Assembly (NCBI GenBank): GCA_903883985.1
Contig: CAISDD010000259.1
Coordinates: 1 to 25,730, forward strand
Origin: an uncultured Pseudomonadota bacterium
Lineage (GTDB): Bacteria > Pseudomonadota > Gammaproteobacteria > Burkholderiales > Thiobacillaceae
Length of the DNA stretch: 25,730 nt
Direction: 5' to 3'
Shown: positions 17,801 through 24,372 of the stretch, one piece after another
How positions within the stretch are numbered: the first letter of the stretch is position 1
Layout of the letters: the number at the start of each line of letters is the position of its first letter
Position numbers and translations under genes: made by a program
The notes under the pieces: model-generated
What the model was told of the DNA's origin: nothing
Databases searched by the model: none
The model's input: only the letters and a program-made list of their open reading frames with translations

Positions 17801-19126
17801 TTTGATCTCACCCTGCCAGATTTTGCCTGCGGCTACCGTTCCCCACATTTCCTCGAAGAAGGCTGTCGTGTGGTGGCCGGATTTGATGATGCGGTGGTTG
17901 CGCCCGATCAGCTCTTCCCGGCGGTAGCCACTCACCGCGCAGAATTTGGCGTTGGTGTCGATTATGGTTCCGTCCGGAGCGGAGACGGATATCAGCGCGT
18001 GGGCGTCGAGACTGGACCGCAGGCTATCGAGCTGGCGCCAGTCCTGGCGGCGCAGGCGATAGATCGTCTCGGCGCGGCGAAATTGCCGCACCCTGGCCAA
18101 TACGGTCGCCACCAGGAGGCGTGCCTCCACCGGCTTGGTCAGGTACTCTCCGCCGCCAGCCTGGCGTGCTTCGAGTTGGTGCTCGATATCGGCATAGGCC
18201 GAAAGGTAGATCACCGGCAAGTGGGCGAAGCGCTTGCTCTGGCGTAGCAGGGCAGCCAGGTCGGTGCCTCGGCAAGCGGGCATTTCCACGTCGAGTACGC
18301 AGACTTCCGGTGCGAACTGGTCGAGAAAATCCCGCATGGCGACGGGGTCGTCGCTGGCCAATACCTCAAAACCAGCTTCTCGCAGGGTGTCGGCATGAAT
18401 GGCCAGAACGGCGGTGTCATCATCGATCAGCAGAATGCGATAGGGCACGCGAGGTGCCCAGGCAAGGCCGGCGAGTCCAGAAATCATGCGCGGGATGTCG
18501 AGTGGCGCATCGAGCAGCATCTGGGCTCCGACTTGCCGAGCCTTGATCTGCACCAGGAATGCCTCGCTATCGGACACCGCCACCAGCAACGGCGCAGTGC
18601 CCCCCTTGCCCAATAGTGCGGCGATGCGTTCGGCGTGAACAGTCAGCCAGCTCGTGTGCGCAATCAGGATCGTTCGGCCGGGGCGACAGAACCCGACCGC
18701 GTCTTCCACTGTCTCGGCGCTCGCCACGGAGAAGCCGAGCGATTGCAGCGCCGCCGCCAACACACGCTCACGCAGCTCGCCCATCAGCAGGAACAGCCAT
18801 TCTTCCGGGTGGGCTGGCAGGTTGTCGTGATCGATCAGTACACCCGGTCGCCCTGCTTCCAGAAGATCGGCCAGCCCCGTGGTGAGCCGCAAAGCCTGTG
18901 CCAATTGTTCGCCTTGCGGCGCCTCGTGAACAAATCCACCCAGCACTTCGGCGAGCGTGCCCGCGCGACCGATGGCTTCCAGCCAGTCCAGGCGCTTACA
19001 GGCTTCAAGCACCTGGATCGAAGCGTGGGTCAGGCGCACTCCACGCAGCCTATCCCAGCCTTCGCAGGCCAACTTTTCCTTCAATTCGCGTAGCTCGCGT
19101 ATGAGATTCCTGTGCGAATCGATCAT
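14849..19126 (-). CDS. Multidomain phosphorelay protein with EAL c-di-GMP phosphodiesterase (REC-PAS-GAF-dead HisKA-REC-Hpt-REC-EAL)
   Basis: The 1425-aa product appears cytoplasmic (no TM seen). Residues 1-93 are helical and unrecognised. Residues about 94-225 look like a receiver fold lacking the phospho-Asp. REC1 228-345 (D279). PAS 370-482. GAF 492-660. At 686-745 a HisKA-like helix pair reads SQESRTHLN, with Q691 where the kinase His should be, and no HATPase follows. REC2 769-890 (D819). Hpt 914-1020 (H966 in MHKLKSSS). REC3 1039-1158 (D1091). EAL 1188-1420 with E1207 (VEALARW), N1264, E1296, D1326/D1327 (IDDFGMGYSSL), K1347, E1383 and Q1403, so an active c-di-GMP hydrolase is expected. 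It cannot autophosphorylate and must be fed by other kinases. Its start overlaps the HTH-receiver stop by ATGA. Confidence 0.9.
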   Translation of the reverse strand: MIDSHRNLIRELRELKEKLACEGWDRLRGVRLTHASIQVLEACKRLDWLEAIGRAGTLAEVLGGFVHEAPQGEQLAQALRLTTGLADLLEAGRPGVLIDHDNLPAHPEEWLFLLMGELRERVLAAALQSLGFSVASAETVEDAVGFCRPGRTILIAHTSWLTVHAERIAALLGKGGTAPLLVAVSDSEAFLVQIKARQVGAQMLLDAPLDIPRMISGLAGLAWAPRVPYRILLIDDDTAVLAIHADTLREAGFEVLASDDPVAMRDFLDQFAPEVCVLDVEMPACRGTDLAALLRQSKRFAHLPVIYLSAYADIEHQLEARQAGGGEYLTKPVEARLLVATVLARVRQFRRAETIYRLRRQDWRQLDSLRSSLDAHALISVSAPDGTIIDTNAKFCAVSGYRREELIGRNHRIIKSGHHTTAFFEEMWGTVAAGKIWQGEIKNRRKDGSHYWVQSTIAPILDEHGLPERYIAIRTDITEQKRVLAEQGRRSRLFDLLRQVMQEFLVHQDIEASSGLLLDGILLLTDSASGLIGEVLHDPEGAPYFKAHAISGASREDANPHEPAKTTVEMECRHLDALIGEVLRTGEAVVANAHDPGRTQDGLSPPHDCLVIPIHLENALVGLLGMDHRPGGYDDATVDFLQTCTATYAALIDAARMRHYQQQAVIALQQSLGEVERNNLATVESLSRWSQESRTHLNNVVGHAQIMLMQEGLDAQAREGARTIIQSGQQCARLIAELVSLPDRKVSPPAQPRPGTAVLVQPQAEGTRQRILVAEDNQANQAVLRMQLDVLGYAPDIAGDGVAAMARWQQGGHALILADLNMPGMDGLELARAIRASERNSGAHVPIIAITAVRNPEDMALCRQAGMDDALPKPIELDDLRHMLERWLPLAAPAPASLHGSTKYGQSRVTGATLDVDHLARVVGNVDAKQIRELLDLFTATVRGDLPACQRALVERNGRALALNMHKLKSSSRMVGALRFASLVEAIEDASKLELLDTAASLFVELVHALDDVEVAAGRLVLGSVMTEVFTPRYGPLPRHILVVDDDPVARRQLSMLLGGFGVGTLLTVDDAGAALMELLREDAIDLLISDLNMPGMDGIEFLRRVAESDYRGDLILSSGVEERLLQTAAEFARAKGLNLRGTLKKPVTRDALLQLLTSPCVQATTASGLCSLVSPGDILEGIHGDEFEVHFQPKVDAASLSAVGVEALARWQRAGKAVPPDLFIAVAEQHGLIGQLSEVLITKALIGGARLEEAGFPLSVSVNVSANWLSDVRLPEFILANIQAAGFKAEHLILEITETGLMADMATALDVMSRLRLKGFKLSIDDFGMGYSSLDQLQRFPFSELKLDRSFVQGAAEKPAASAILASTLEMASKLKLTTVAEGVETQSDLDLVRGLGCDLVQGWFVARAMPLDQLIEWLRARKI

Positions 19127-19704
19127 GTCGCCTCCAGCTTGTGTGCCAGGTGTTCCACTAGAGGTCGCAGGGCGGCGAATGGAATCGGCTTGGGATAGAC
19201 AGGAACGCCGTCTGGTCCCCCCCCTTGCTCCGCAATTTCTGCCGGTGACAGTGCGGTTACCACGAGAATGGCACCGCGCACCGGCGCCGAGTGGGACTTA
19301 AGTCGGCGGATCATGCGGAACCCGTCCATTTCGGGCATGGCAAGATCGGTGATGATGAGGTCTGGCGCATGGCGGCCGAATAACAAAAGACCCTCGAAGC
19401 CATCCCCGGCCATGAATAACAGGACTAACAAGCGCCATTCCTTGAATTGACGGCGGTATAGCTCGCGTTGGACCGGGTCGTCCTCCACCACCAATATCTT
19501 GAATGACTTCGGCACAGGCGCCTGGTCGAGCACGGATTGCTGCCGAAAGCGTATCGCCTCGATCGCGTCGCTCGGAATGCGACGATGCCCCCCCGCAGTT
19601 TTCCATGCCGGGAGTACCCCGGTCTCGACCCACGCCTGCACCGTGGGCAGCGCCACGCCGAGACGGGCAGTGGGCAGTGGACAGTGGGCAGTGGACAGTG
19701 GCAA
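19123..19704 (-). CDS. Response regulator with N-terminal excisionase/MerR-like HTH and C-terminal receiver
   Basis: This 193-aa frame has an excisionase-family helix-turn-helix at about 13-52 (LGVALPTVQAWVETG, then KTAGGHRRIPSDAI) and a receiver at about 68-188. The receiver carries acidic residues E74/D75/D76, phospho-Asp D120 (LIITDLAMP) and K172 (YPKP). The order HTH-REC is the reverse of most response regulators. The start is uncertain. The first codon used here is a TTG inside a 7-bp tandem repeat, there is no Shine-Dalgarno, and a stop lies in frame at 19726-19728. The repeat encodes the odd PLSTAHCPLPTA leader, where homologues normally have the first HTH helix. An ATG at 19708 is in another frame. 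It heads the operon and overlaps the EAL gene by 4 nt. It is the likely DNA-binding output of the phosphorelay. Confidence 0.75.
   Translation of the reverse strand: MPLSTAHCPLPTARLGVALPTVQAWVETGVLPAWKTAGGHRRIPSDAIEAIRFRQQSVLDQAPVPKSFKILVVEDDPVQRELYRRQFKEWRLLVLLFMAGDGFEGLLLFGRHAPDLIITDLAMPEMDGFRMIRRLKSHSAPVRGAILVVTALSPAEIAEQGGGPDGVPVYPKPIPFAALRPLVEHLAHKLEAT
19668..19702. repeat. 7-bp tandem repeat (5 units, CAGTGG[G/A]) at the start of the HTH-receiver gene
   Basis: Five consecutive 7-bp units alternate CAGTGGG and CAGTGGA, the last one ending in C, which also makes a 14-bp double unit. The tract lies inside the coding start of the minus-strand HTH-receiver gene. It contains no stop codon in any minus-strand frame. 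Seven and fourteen are not multiples of three, so a change in unit number shifts the reading frame. Confidence 0.85.
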
Positions 19705-19793
19705 GCATGTTAATGGAAATCGTCGTTACCGTCATTATCGTCATTTTACAAGGACGACACCCTCGGCTAAGTAATGTCGCGTAACTCATTTTG

Positions 19794-19919
19794 CCTTCAT
19801 TAAGCTGCCGGCGCAGACCCTCATCCCCGGCCCTTCCCCCGGAGGGGGAAGGGGATGGAACCCTCTCCCTTCGGGAGAGGGCAGGGTGAGGGGCCCGGTG
19901 GCAAACCAAATCTGTTTCG
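19794..19919. repeat. Dispersed palindromic repeat, copy B
   Basis: This is the second copy of the element at 4146-4269, in the same orientation. Similarity runs from CTTCATTAAGCTGCCGGCGC through both internal hairpins to CCGGTGG-AA-CCAAAT--GTTTCG. Here the second hairpin is complete: CCCTCTCCC-TTC-GGGAGAGGG. In copy A it has lost a few bases. It sits just upstream of the HTH-receiver gene. Confidence 0.8.
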
Positions 19920-19961
19920 CAGCATCACTTAGTGGATTTCATCGTAAACCGACTCCGGTTT

Positions 19962-19983
19962 AAAACTCCGCCCTACCGGGCGG
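19962..19983 (-). terminator. Rho-independent terminator after moaE
   Basis: Read on the minus strand, CCGCCC-GGTA-GGGCGG (19983-19968) is a perfect 6-bp GC stem followed by AGTTTTA. It lies 27 nt past the moaE stop. A second perfect stem, TAAACCG/CGGTTTA (19945-19962), follows. The T-run is short (four), so efficiency is uncertain. Its position suggests that moaE and the downstream signalling operon are separate transcripts. Confidence 0.6.
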
Positions 19984-20009
19984 TGCGAACGCGATCGCCC
20001 AGGATAGGC

Positions 20010-20456
20010 TCATCGGCCCCAGCGCGCCGCAGCCCGTGCGTCGCTCTCGCGCGCATCCACCCAACGCCAGCCATCGGGCATGGCTTCCTTCTTCCAGAAG
20101 GGCGCCGTGGTTTTCAAGATATCCATGATGAATTCGCAGGCGGCAAACGCATCGCCACGGTGGCCGGAAGCCACTGCCACTAGAACGATGGGATCGGTAG
20201 GGTGAAGCTCGCCAACACGGTGGATCACCGTGGCGTCGCGCACTTCCCAGCGACGCGCGGCTTCCTCTACGAGCGCGGCCAGAGCTTTCTCGGTCATGCC
20301 TGGATAGTGCTCCAAACTTAAACTACTGACTCCAGTTCCGTCATCGCGCACCAGGCCGAGAAAGCTGGCGACCGCGCCCACATTCGGGTTAGCCTGATAG
20401 AGTGCTGCGACTTCGGCGCCGAGGTCGAAAGCCTCGATCTGGACGGCGATCTTCAT
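20010..20456 (-). CDS. moaE: Molybdopterin synthase catalytic subunit MoaE
   Basis: The 148-aa MoaE inserts sulphur from the MoaD thiocarboxylate into precursor Z (cPMP) to make molybdopterin in the cytoplasm. Conserved blocks are visible: GAVASFLGLVRD, LEHYPGMTEKAL, the IHRVGEL strand, SGHRGDAFAACEFIMD, and the active-site segment LKTTAPFWKKE with K115 and K122 in the places of the two catalytic lysines known in E. coli MoaE. The tail WVDARESDARAAARW is typical. The ATG at 20456 is preferred because GAGGGA lies about 7 nt upstream and the protein then begins MKIAVQIEAFDLG as in the family. The frame extends 6 codons further to 20474. No moaD or other cofactor gene is in the window. It lies 72 nt downstream of the hybrid kinase gene and could share its transcript. 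Confidence 0.95.
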   Translation of the reverse strand: MKIAVQIEAFDLGAEVAALYQANPNVGAVASFLGLVRDDGTGVSSLSLEHYPGMTEKALAALVEEAARRWEVRDATVIHRVGELHPTDPIVLVAVASGHRGDAFAACEFIMDILKTTAPFWKKEAMPDGWRWVDARESDARAAARWGR

Positions 20457-20528
20457 CCTGTATCCCTCATTCAATGGACCATGCAGCCCACTTCCCGCCC
20501 GGTGGTAGGCAGCTTCCTAGCCGCCCAG

Positions 20529-23204
20529 TCATGCGGCAGTGCGGGTGATGCTTAGGGAAATGGCAAGCAGCACTTCCCGTAGTTCCTTCGCGTTGATCGG
20601 CTTGGTCAGGTAGCCATCGACGCCCGCCGCCAGGCCTTGTTCGCGTTCTTCCGGCATGGCGGCCGCCGTCAGCGCGTAGATCGGCATCCTCTGGGCCCCC
20701 CCCTGGCCGGACTCCTGGGCGCGAATCAGGCGGATGGCATCGAGACCATCCATTTCCGGCATGTGAATGTCCATCAGGATGAGGTCAAACCGTTCCTTCG
20801 CATGCCACTCGATCGCCTCGCGGCCATTGCGGGCAAGGGTGAGGTGATGGCCATATTTTCCGCCTAACAAAGCACTGATCACCTTCTGATTGATCGCGTT
20901 GTCTTCGGCGACCAGGATACGCAGAGGTGCGGCCTGAACTGGCGGGGGCGGCGGTGGGTTCACTTCCTGGCGCCTGGAGCTGAACAAGGAACCGATGGCA
21001 TGAATCAAGTCGGCGTGACTAACTGGTTTGGTAAAATAACTGGCGATGCCCAGTTCAAGGCAGCGCGCGGCGTGGCCGCGAACGTTGCCTGAAGACAGCA
21101 TGATCACCTTGAGGCCGGCTGCTCCCGGTTTGGCGCGCAGGCGCTGCACCAACTCGAATCCATCCATCGCCGGCATGTGATAGTCCGTGAGCATGATGTC
21201 GAAAATATTGCCGTCGGCGATATGGGCGTCCAGTGTACCCAGGGCGCCTGGGCCATCTTCTGCCTCAAATACGGTCATGCCGGCGCGTTTCAACACACGG
21301 TTGAGTATCTTGCGGTTGGTCGCATTGTCATCGACAACCAGAGCGCAGAGCCCCTCCAGATCGGTGCGAACTTCCGACTCTCTGAATCGGCCATCCACTT
21401 CGAAGGGAATGGAAACATGGAAGATGCTGCCCTGAACGAGGCCGCTTTCAACCCATATTCGCCCCCCCATCAATGCGACAATGCGGCTGGAAATCGTCAA
21501 CCCCAGGCCGGTGCCGCCATAGCGTCGAGTAATCGAAGTATCTTCCTGCGAAAACGCCTGAAAGATGAGTTGCTGCTTCTCCGGTGGGATACCAACGCCG
21601 GTATCGCTGATTGCGAAATGCAAATTGGCCAGGCCGGCCACATTCTGCGCAAGGTCAACCTTGACCAGGATTTCACCCTGGTCGGTGAATTTGATCGCGT
21701 TTCCTACCAGATTGACCAGCACCTGGCGCAAACGACCCGGGTCGCCTATCAATCCGGTTGGCACTTCTGGAGGAATCTCGCTCAACAGCTCCAGCCCCTT
21801 TTCCTCGGCGTGGACCGCCAGGGGTTTAAGGGTATTCCTGATCAACGCGGCGAGATTGAATGGAATAGACTCCAGGCTGAGTTTTCCGGCTTCTATTTTC
21901 GAAAAATCGAGGATGTCGTTGATGATCACCAGGAGACCATCGGCCGAGGTCTTCACGATATTGAGGTATTCTTGCTGTTCGGCATTCAGGGGCGTGTCGA
22001 GCGCCAGATCGGTCATGCCGATGATGCCGTTCATCGGCGTCCTGATTTCATGGCTCATCGTGGCGAGAAAATCGGATTTCGCACGGTTAGCCAACTCCGC
22101 CTGCATCGCGCTTTCGCGCAACTCATCCGCCATCGTCTCCAATTGACGGCTTTTCTCGCGCAATTCCAGTTCCACGGCCTCGCGATGGGCTATTTCATCG
22201 GCCAGGATCTGGTTTTGTCCCTGCAGTACGACACGGCGTTGGTCGGATTCGGCGAAGTCCAGCTCGAGCTTCTCGGCTCGCCTTTGGATTCTGCTGAACA
22301 GGAATGCCGCCAACAATATGATCAGGGGCACAGCACTGGCGGAATAAAGGAACAGCCTTGAGGTGATTTGCCCGAACACCTCCGATTCATCCATGACGCT
22401 GACCAGTGACAAAGGAACCTCGGCAATGCGAACTCGCATGGCAAGTCCGTAATCTCCACGGATGGATTTGAAAGCCGGAAAAGCACCCAGCGCGGTGAGT
22501 CGATCTATGGGCAAGCCGGCCAGCACCTTGGCTGCGGAGGTGGAGAAAATGACGTGCCTGCCCTCCGCGGTCAGTTCCTGTCCGGAATCGGTCAACAGAA
22601 TTTGCCGGTAATGCCGGCCTGGTGCGGCGGCAATCAGATAGCGATAGAGTAAACTCAGGTCGGAAACCGTTGCGATGCTGCCGCCGGGTGTGCCGCGGTA
22701 GTTCACCGGAGCGGTGGCAATCACCCTCCCACGGGTGCCGTCGATGACCAGGAGGGGCGCGTTCTTCGCACCCACGGGCAGGGAACTGGCTTCGCCGGGC
22801 GACGTGTCGGCGAGCGGCGTATCCGACTCGTCGAAGTAGGTGATGCGCTTGTAGCCAGGAACGCCGCGCACCAGTTTCTGCGCGGATTTCCTGCGGAAGC
22901 GCTCCTCGATGGCATCCAGATTGGCCGAGAGGCCATAACGAAGCGACATCCCCAGAGCCCGGTTGACCAGGAAATTCTCGATCTCGCGGCTTTCCGCCAG
23001 ATCCAGCACCACATTACGCTGATCGATCGCGAAATCAGCCAGCGTGGCGGCAATTTGCCGGTTATCCGACAGGAGTCGCGCCTCCGCCGCGGATCGAAGT
23101 TGATCCTGGGAACGAAAAGCGTTACCCAGCAACAGCAGCGAATACGTTGCAAAAATGGCCGCCACGAATAGCGGCCATTTTTGCGACAACCTGAGGACGT
23201 TCAT
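20529..23204 (-). CDS. Membrane hybrid histidine kinase with two receivers (BarA-like layout)
   Basis: This 891-aa kinase has TM1 (about 11-28), a periplasmic domain of about 250 residues (30-285), TM2 (about 286-304) and a coiled-coil linker to 375. HisKA follows with SHEIRTPMN (H385), then HATPase_c with N-box NLVGNAIKF (N502), DTGVGIP and GGTGLGL. REC1 (about 618-742) has D674 in LTDYHMP. A Pro-rich linker (NPPPPPPV) leads to REC2 (about 760-885) with D812 in LMDIHMP. All catalytic residues are intact. No Hpt domain is present, so a separate Hpt must receive the phosphate. The only one in this window is in the EAL protein of the neighbouring operon. The gene starts 10 nt after the solute-binding protein gene, which suggests that this protein presents the ligand to the periplasmic sensor. 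Confidence 0.92.
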   Translation of the reverse strand: MNVLRLSQKWPLFVAAIFATYSLLLLGNAFRSQDQLRSAAEARLLSDNRQIAATLADFAIDQRNVVLDLAESREIENFLVNRALGMSLRYGLSANLDAIEERFRRKSAQKLVRGVPGYKRITYFDESDTPLADTSPGEASSLPVGAKNAPLLVIDGTRGRVIATAPVNYRGTPGGSIATVSDLSLLYRYLIAAAPGRHYRQILLTDSGQELTAEGRHVIFSTSAAKVLAGLPIDRLTALGAFPAFKSIRGDYGLAMRVRIAEVPLSLVSVMDESEVFGQITSRLFLYSASAVPLIILLAAFLFSRIQRRAEKLELDFAESDQRRVVLQGQNQILADEIAHREAVELELREKSRQLETMADELRESAMQAELANRAKSDFLATMSHEIRTPMNGIIGMTDLALDTPLNAEQQEYLNIVKTSADGLLVIINDILDFSKIEAGKLSLESIPFNLAALIRNTLKPLAVHAEEKGLELLSEIPPEVPTGLIGDPGRLRQVLVNLVGNAIKFTDQGEILVKVDLAQNVAGLANLHFAISDTGVGIPPEKQQLIFQAFSQEDTSITRRYGGTGLGLTISSRIVALMGGRIWVESGLVQGSIFHVSIPFEVDGRFRESEVRTDLEGLCALVVDDNATNRKILNRVLKRAGMTVFEAEDGPGALGTLDAHIADGNIFDIMLTDYHMPAMDGFELVQRLRAKPGAAGLKVIMLSSGNVRGHAARCLELGIASYFTKPVSHADLIHAIGSLFSSRRQEVNPPPPPPVQAAPLRILVAEDNAINQKVISALLGGKYGHHLTLARNGREAIEWHAKERFDLILMDIHMPEMDGLDAIRLIRAQESGQGGAQRMPIYALTAAAMPEEREQGLAAGVDGYLTKPINAKELREVLLAISLSITRTAA

Positions 23205-23214
23205 CGACAGCCCA

Positions 23215-24105
23215 TCATTTCTTCACAAAAAACTCGGGAAAGTAGCGGCGGATACCCGGATAATACTTGTTCACCAGTTTGTCGTACGTGCCATCCGCCT
23301 TGATTGTGCGCAGATATACGTTGAATGCATCGCGCAGCAGCGGCGCATCCTTGGGAAACGCGGCGGCCAGTTTCTGCTCGGCGGAAACCGGCCCGAGCAC
23401 CTTGAATTTCCCAGCCCATTTTTGCAGGTCAAGAATCACATCCGGCACGTCGAGCAGAGACAGGTCGGCGTCCAGATTCAATAGCGCGGGTACCATTTCG
23501 TTGATATTGCTGCTTTTCGTGTAAAGTTTCAACTCAAGACCGGTTCCCTTGAGGCCATAGTTCGCCGGGTCGAGGCAGGTTTTCTCCATGACCAGTAGGC
23601 TTTGTTTCCCTATCAGCGCCTTGGTTTCCTTGATATCGTGGGCGAGATCATCGCTGCCCTTGATCGGCTTTCTGGGCGAATCGGCACGGGCAATCAACAA
23701 CACCTGCGAAGGGAAAGTCGGTTCGGAATAAATGAGCACTTTCTCGCGCCACGGCAGCATGGTGAATCCCGTTGCGATCATGTCGCCCTTGATAGGGTAA
23801 TCACCTTCGAGAAATACTTCATCGCCCTTGCGCACCACGTTCTTGCCAAGCAGATCGCGGATGACCGAATAAAAATCGGTGTACACCAAGCGATATTTGA
23901 CCCCGATGGATTTAGCGAAACCCTGTGCCAGTTCGACATCGAAGCCATCGCCTGCGCCGGTCACGAAATTGGCATAGCGGATACCCAGGTGACGCAACTC
24001 ACCGCGCGCCTTGATTTCAGGCAGATCGGCCGCACCGACCAAGGGCGCCAGCAGGGCGCAGGAAATAAAGAAAAACAGCAGAGTAAGATAACGCTTGGGT
24101 AACAT
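23215..24105 (-). CDS. Periplasmic amino-acid-type solute-binding protein (family 3), kinase partner
   Basis: The 296-aa protein has a signal peptide (1-25, ending VGA/AD) and the two-lobed family-3 fold (SBP_bac_3). Visible blocks are IKARGELRHLGIRYANFV, GFDVELAQGFAKSIGVKYRLVYTDF, GDMIATGFTMLPWREKVLIYSEP, and the second-lobe DADLSLLDVPDVI and KDAPLLRDAFNVYL. The ATG at 24105 has AGGAG 9 nt upstream. No ABC permease or ATPase gene is adjacent. Instead it is followed after 10 nt by a membrane hybrid kinase, an arrangement that points to ligand sensing rather than uptake. The ligand cannot be read from the sequence. Confidence 0.88.
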   Translation of the reverse strand: MLPKRYLTLLFFFISCALLAPLVGAADLPEIKARGELRHLGIRYANFVTGAGDGFDVELAQGFAKSIGVKYRLVYTDFYSVIRDLLGKNVVRKGDEVFLEGDYPIKGDMIATGFTMLPWREKVLIYSEPTFPSQVLLIARADSPRKPIKGSDDLAHDIKETKALIGKQSLLVMEKTCLDPANYGLKGTGLELKLYTKSSNINEMVPALLNLDADLSLLDVPDVILDLQKWAGKFKVLGPVSAEQKLAAAFPKDAPLLRDAFNVYLRTIKADGTYDKLVNKYYPGIRRYFPEFFVKK

Positions 24106-24372
24106 GGGCGAGGCTCCTGATCAAATTAAAGCAAAATGGCCGCACGCATGCCAGGAGACAGGCGCGCGCATGTGTCTTGTCGGATGTGGATTCCGATTGT
24201 CCCGCAGGGTTTCGTCCGACTCACCCCGTTCAGCACACAAAAACCGAGCCGTGCTCACACCGTACGAGCTTTTCATTTTGAGCCGAACCCATCAGGCAAG
24301 GCAAGCATGCGAAGACAAACCGCATCCCCCTCACCCCTTAGAATCGACCACGCACCTCACCCGGAACCCCAC

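Larger units (their letters stand above)
19705..20009. other. Intergenic region between moaE and the signalling operon
   Basis: These 305 bp hold, from right to left, the moaE terminator, a second hairpin (19945-19962), dispersed repeat copy B and a short AT-rich stretch (19726-19750). On the minus strand that AT-rich stretch contains TAAAAT (19743-19748) and GATAAT (19734-19739) as possible -10 boxes, without a convincing -35. No gene is credible here. The frames across copy B are repeat translations. Confidence 0.6.

Noticed and set aside
21177..22361. 394-aa plus-strand frame opposite the 891-aa kinase
   Set aside because: It is antisense to intact HisKA, HATPase and receiver motifs and has no family features.
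24136..24372. Longer N-terminus for the exchanger
   Set aside because: The extra 79 residues are basic and proline-rich, unlike the family, and the natural first membrane helix starts at the ATG at 24373.
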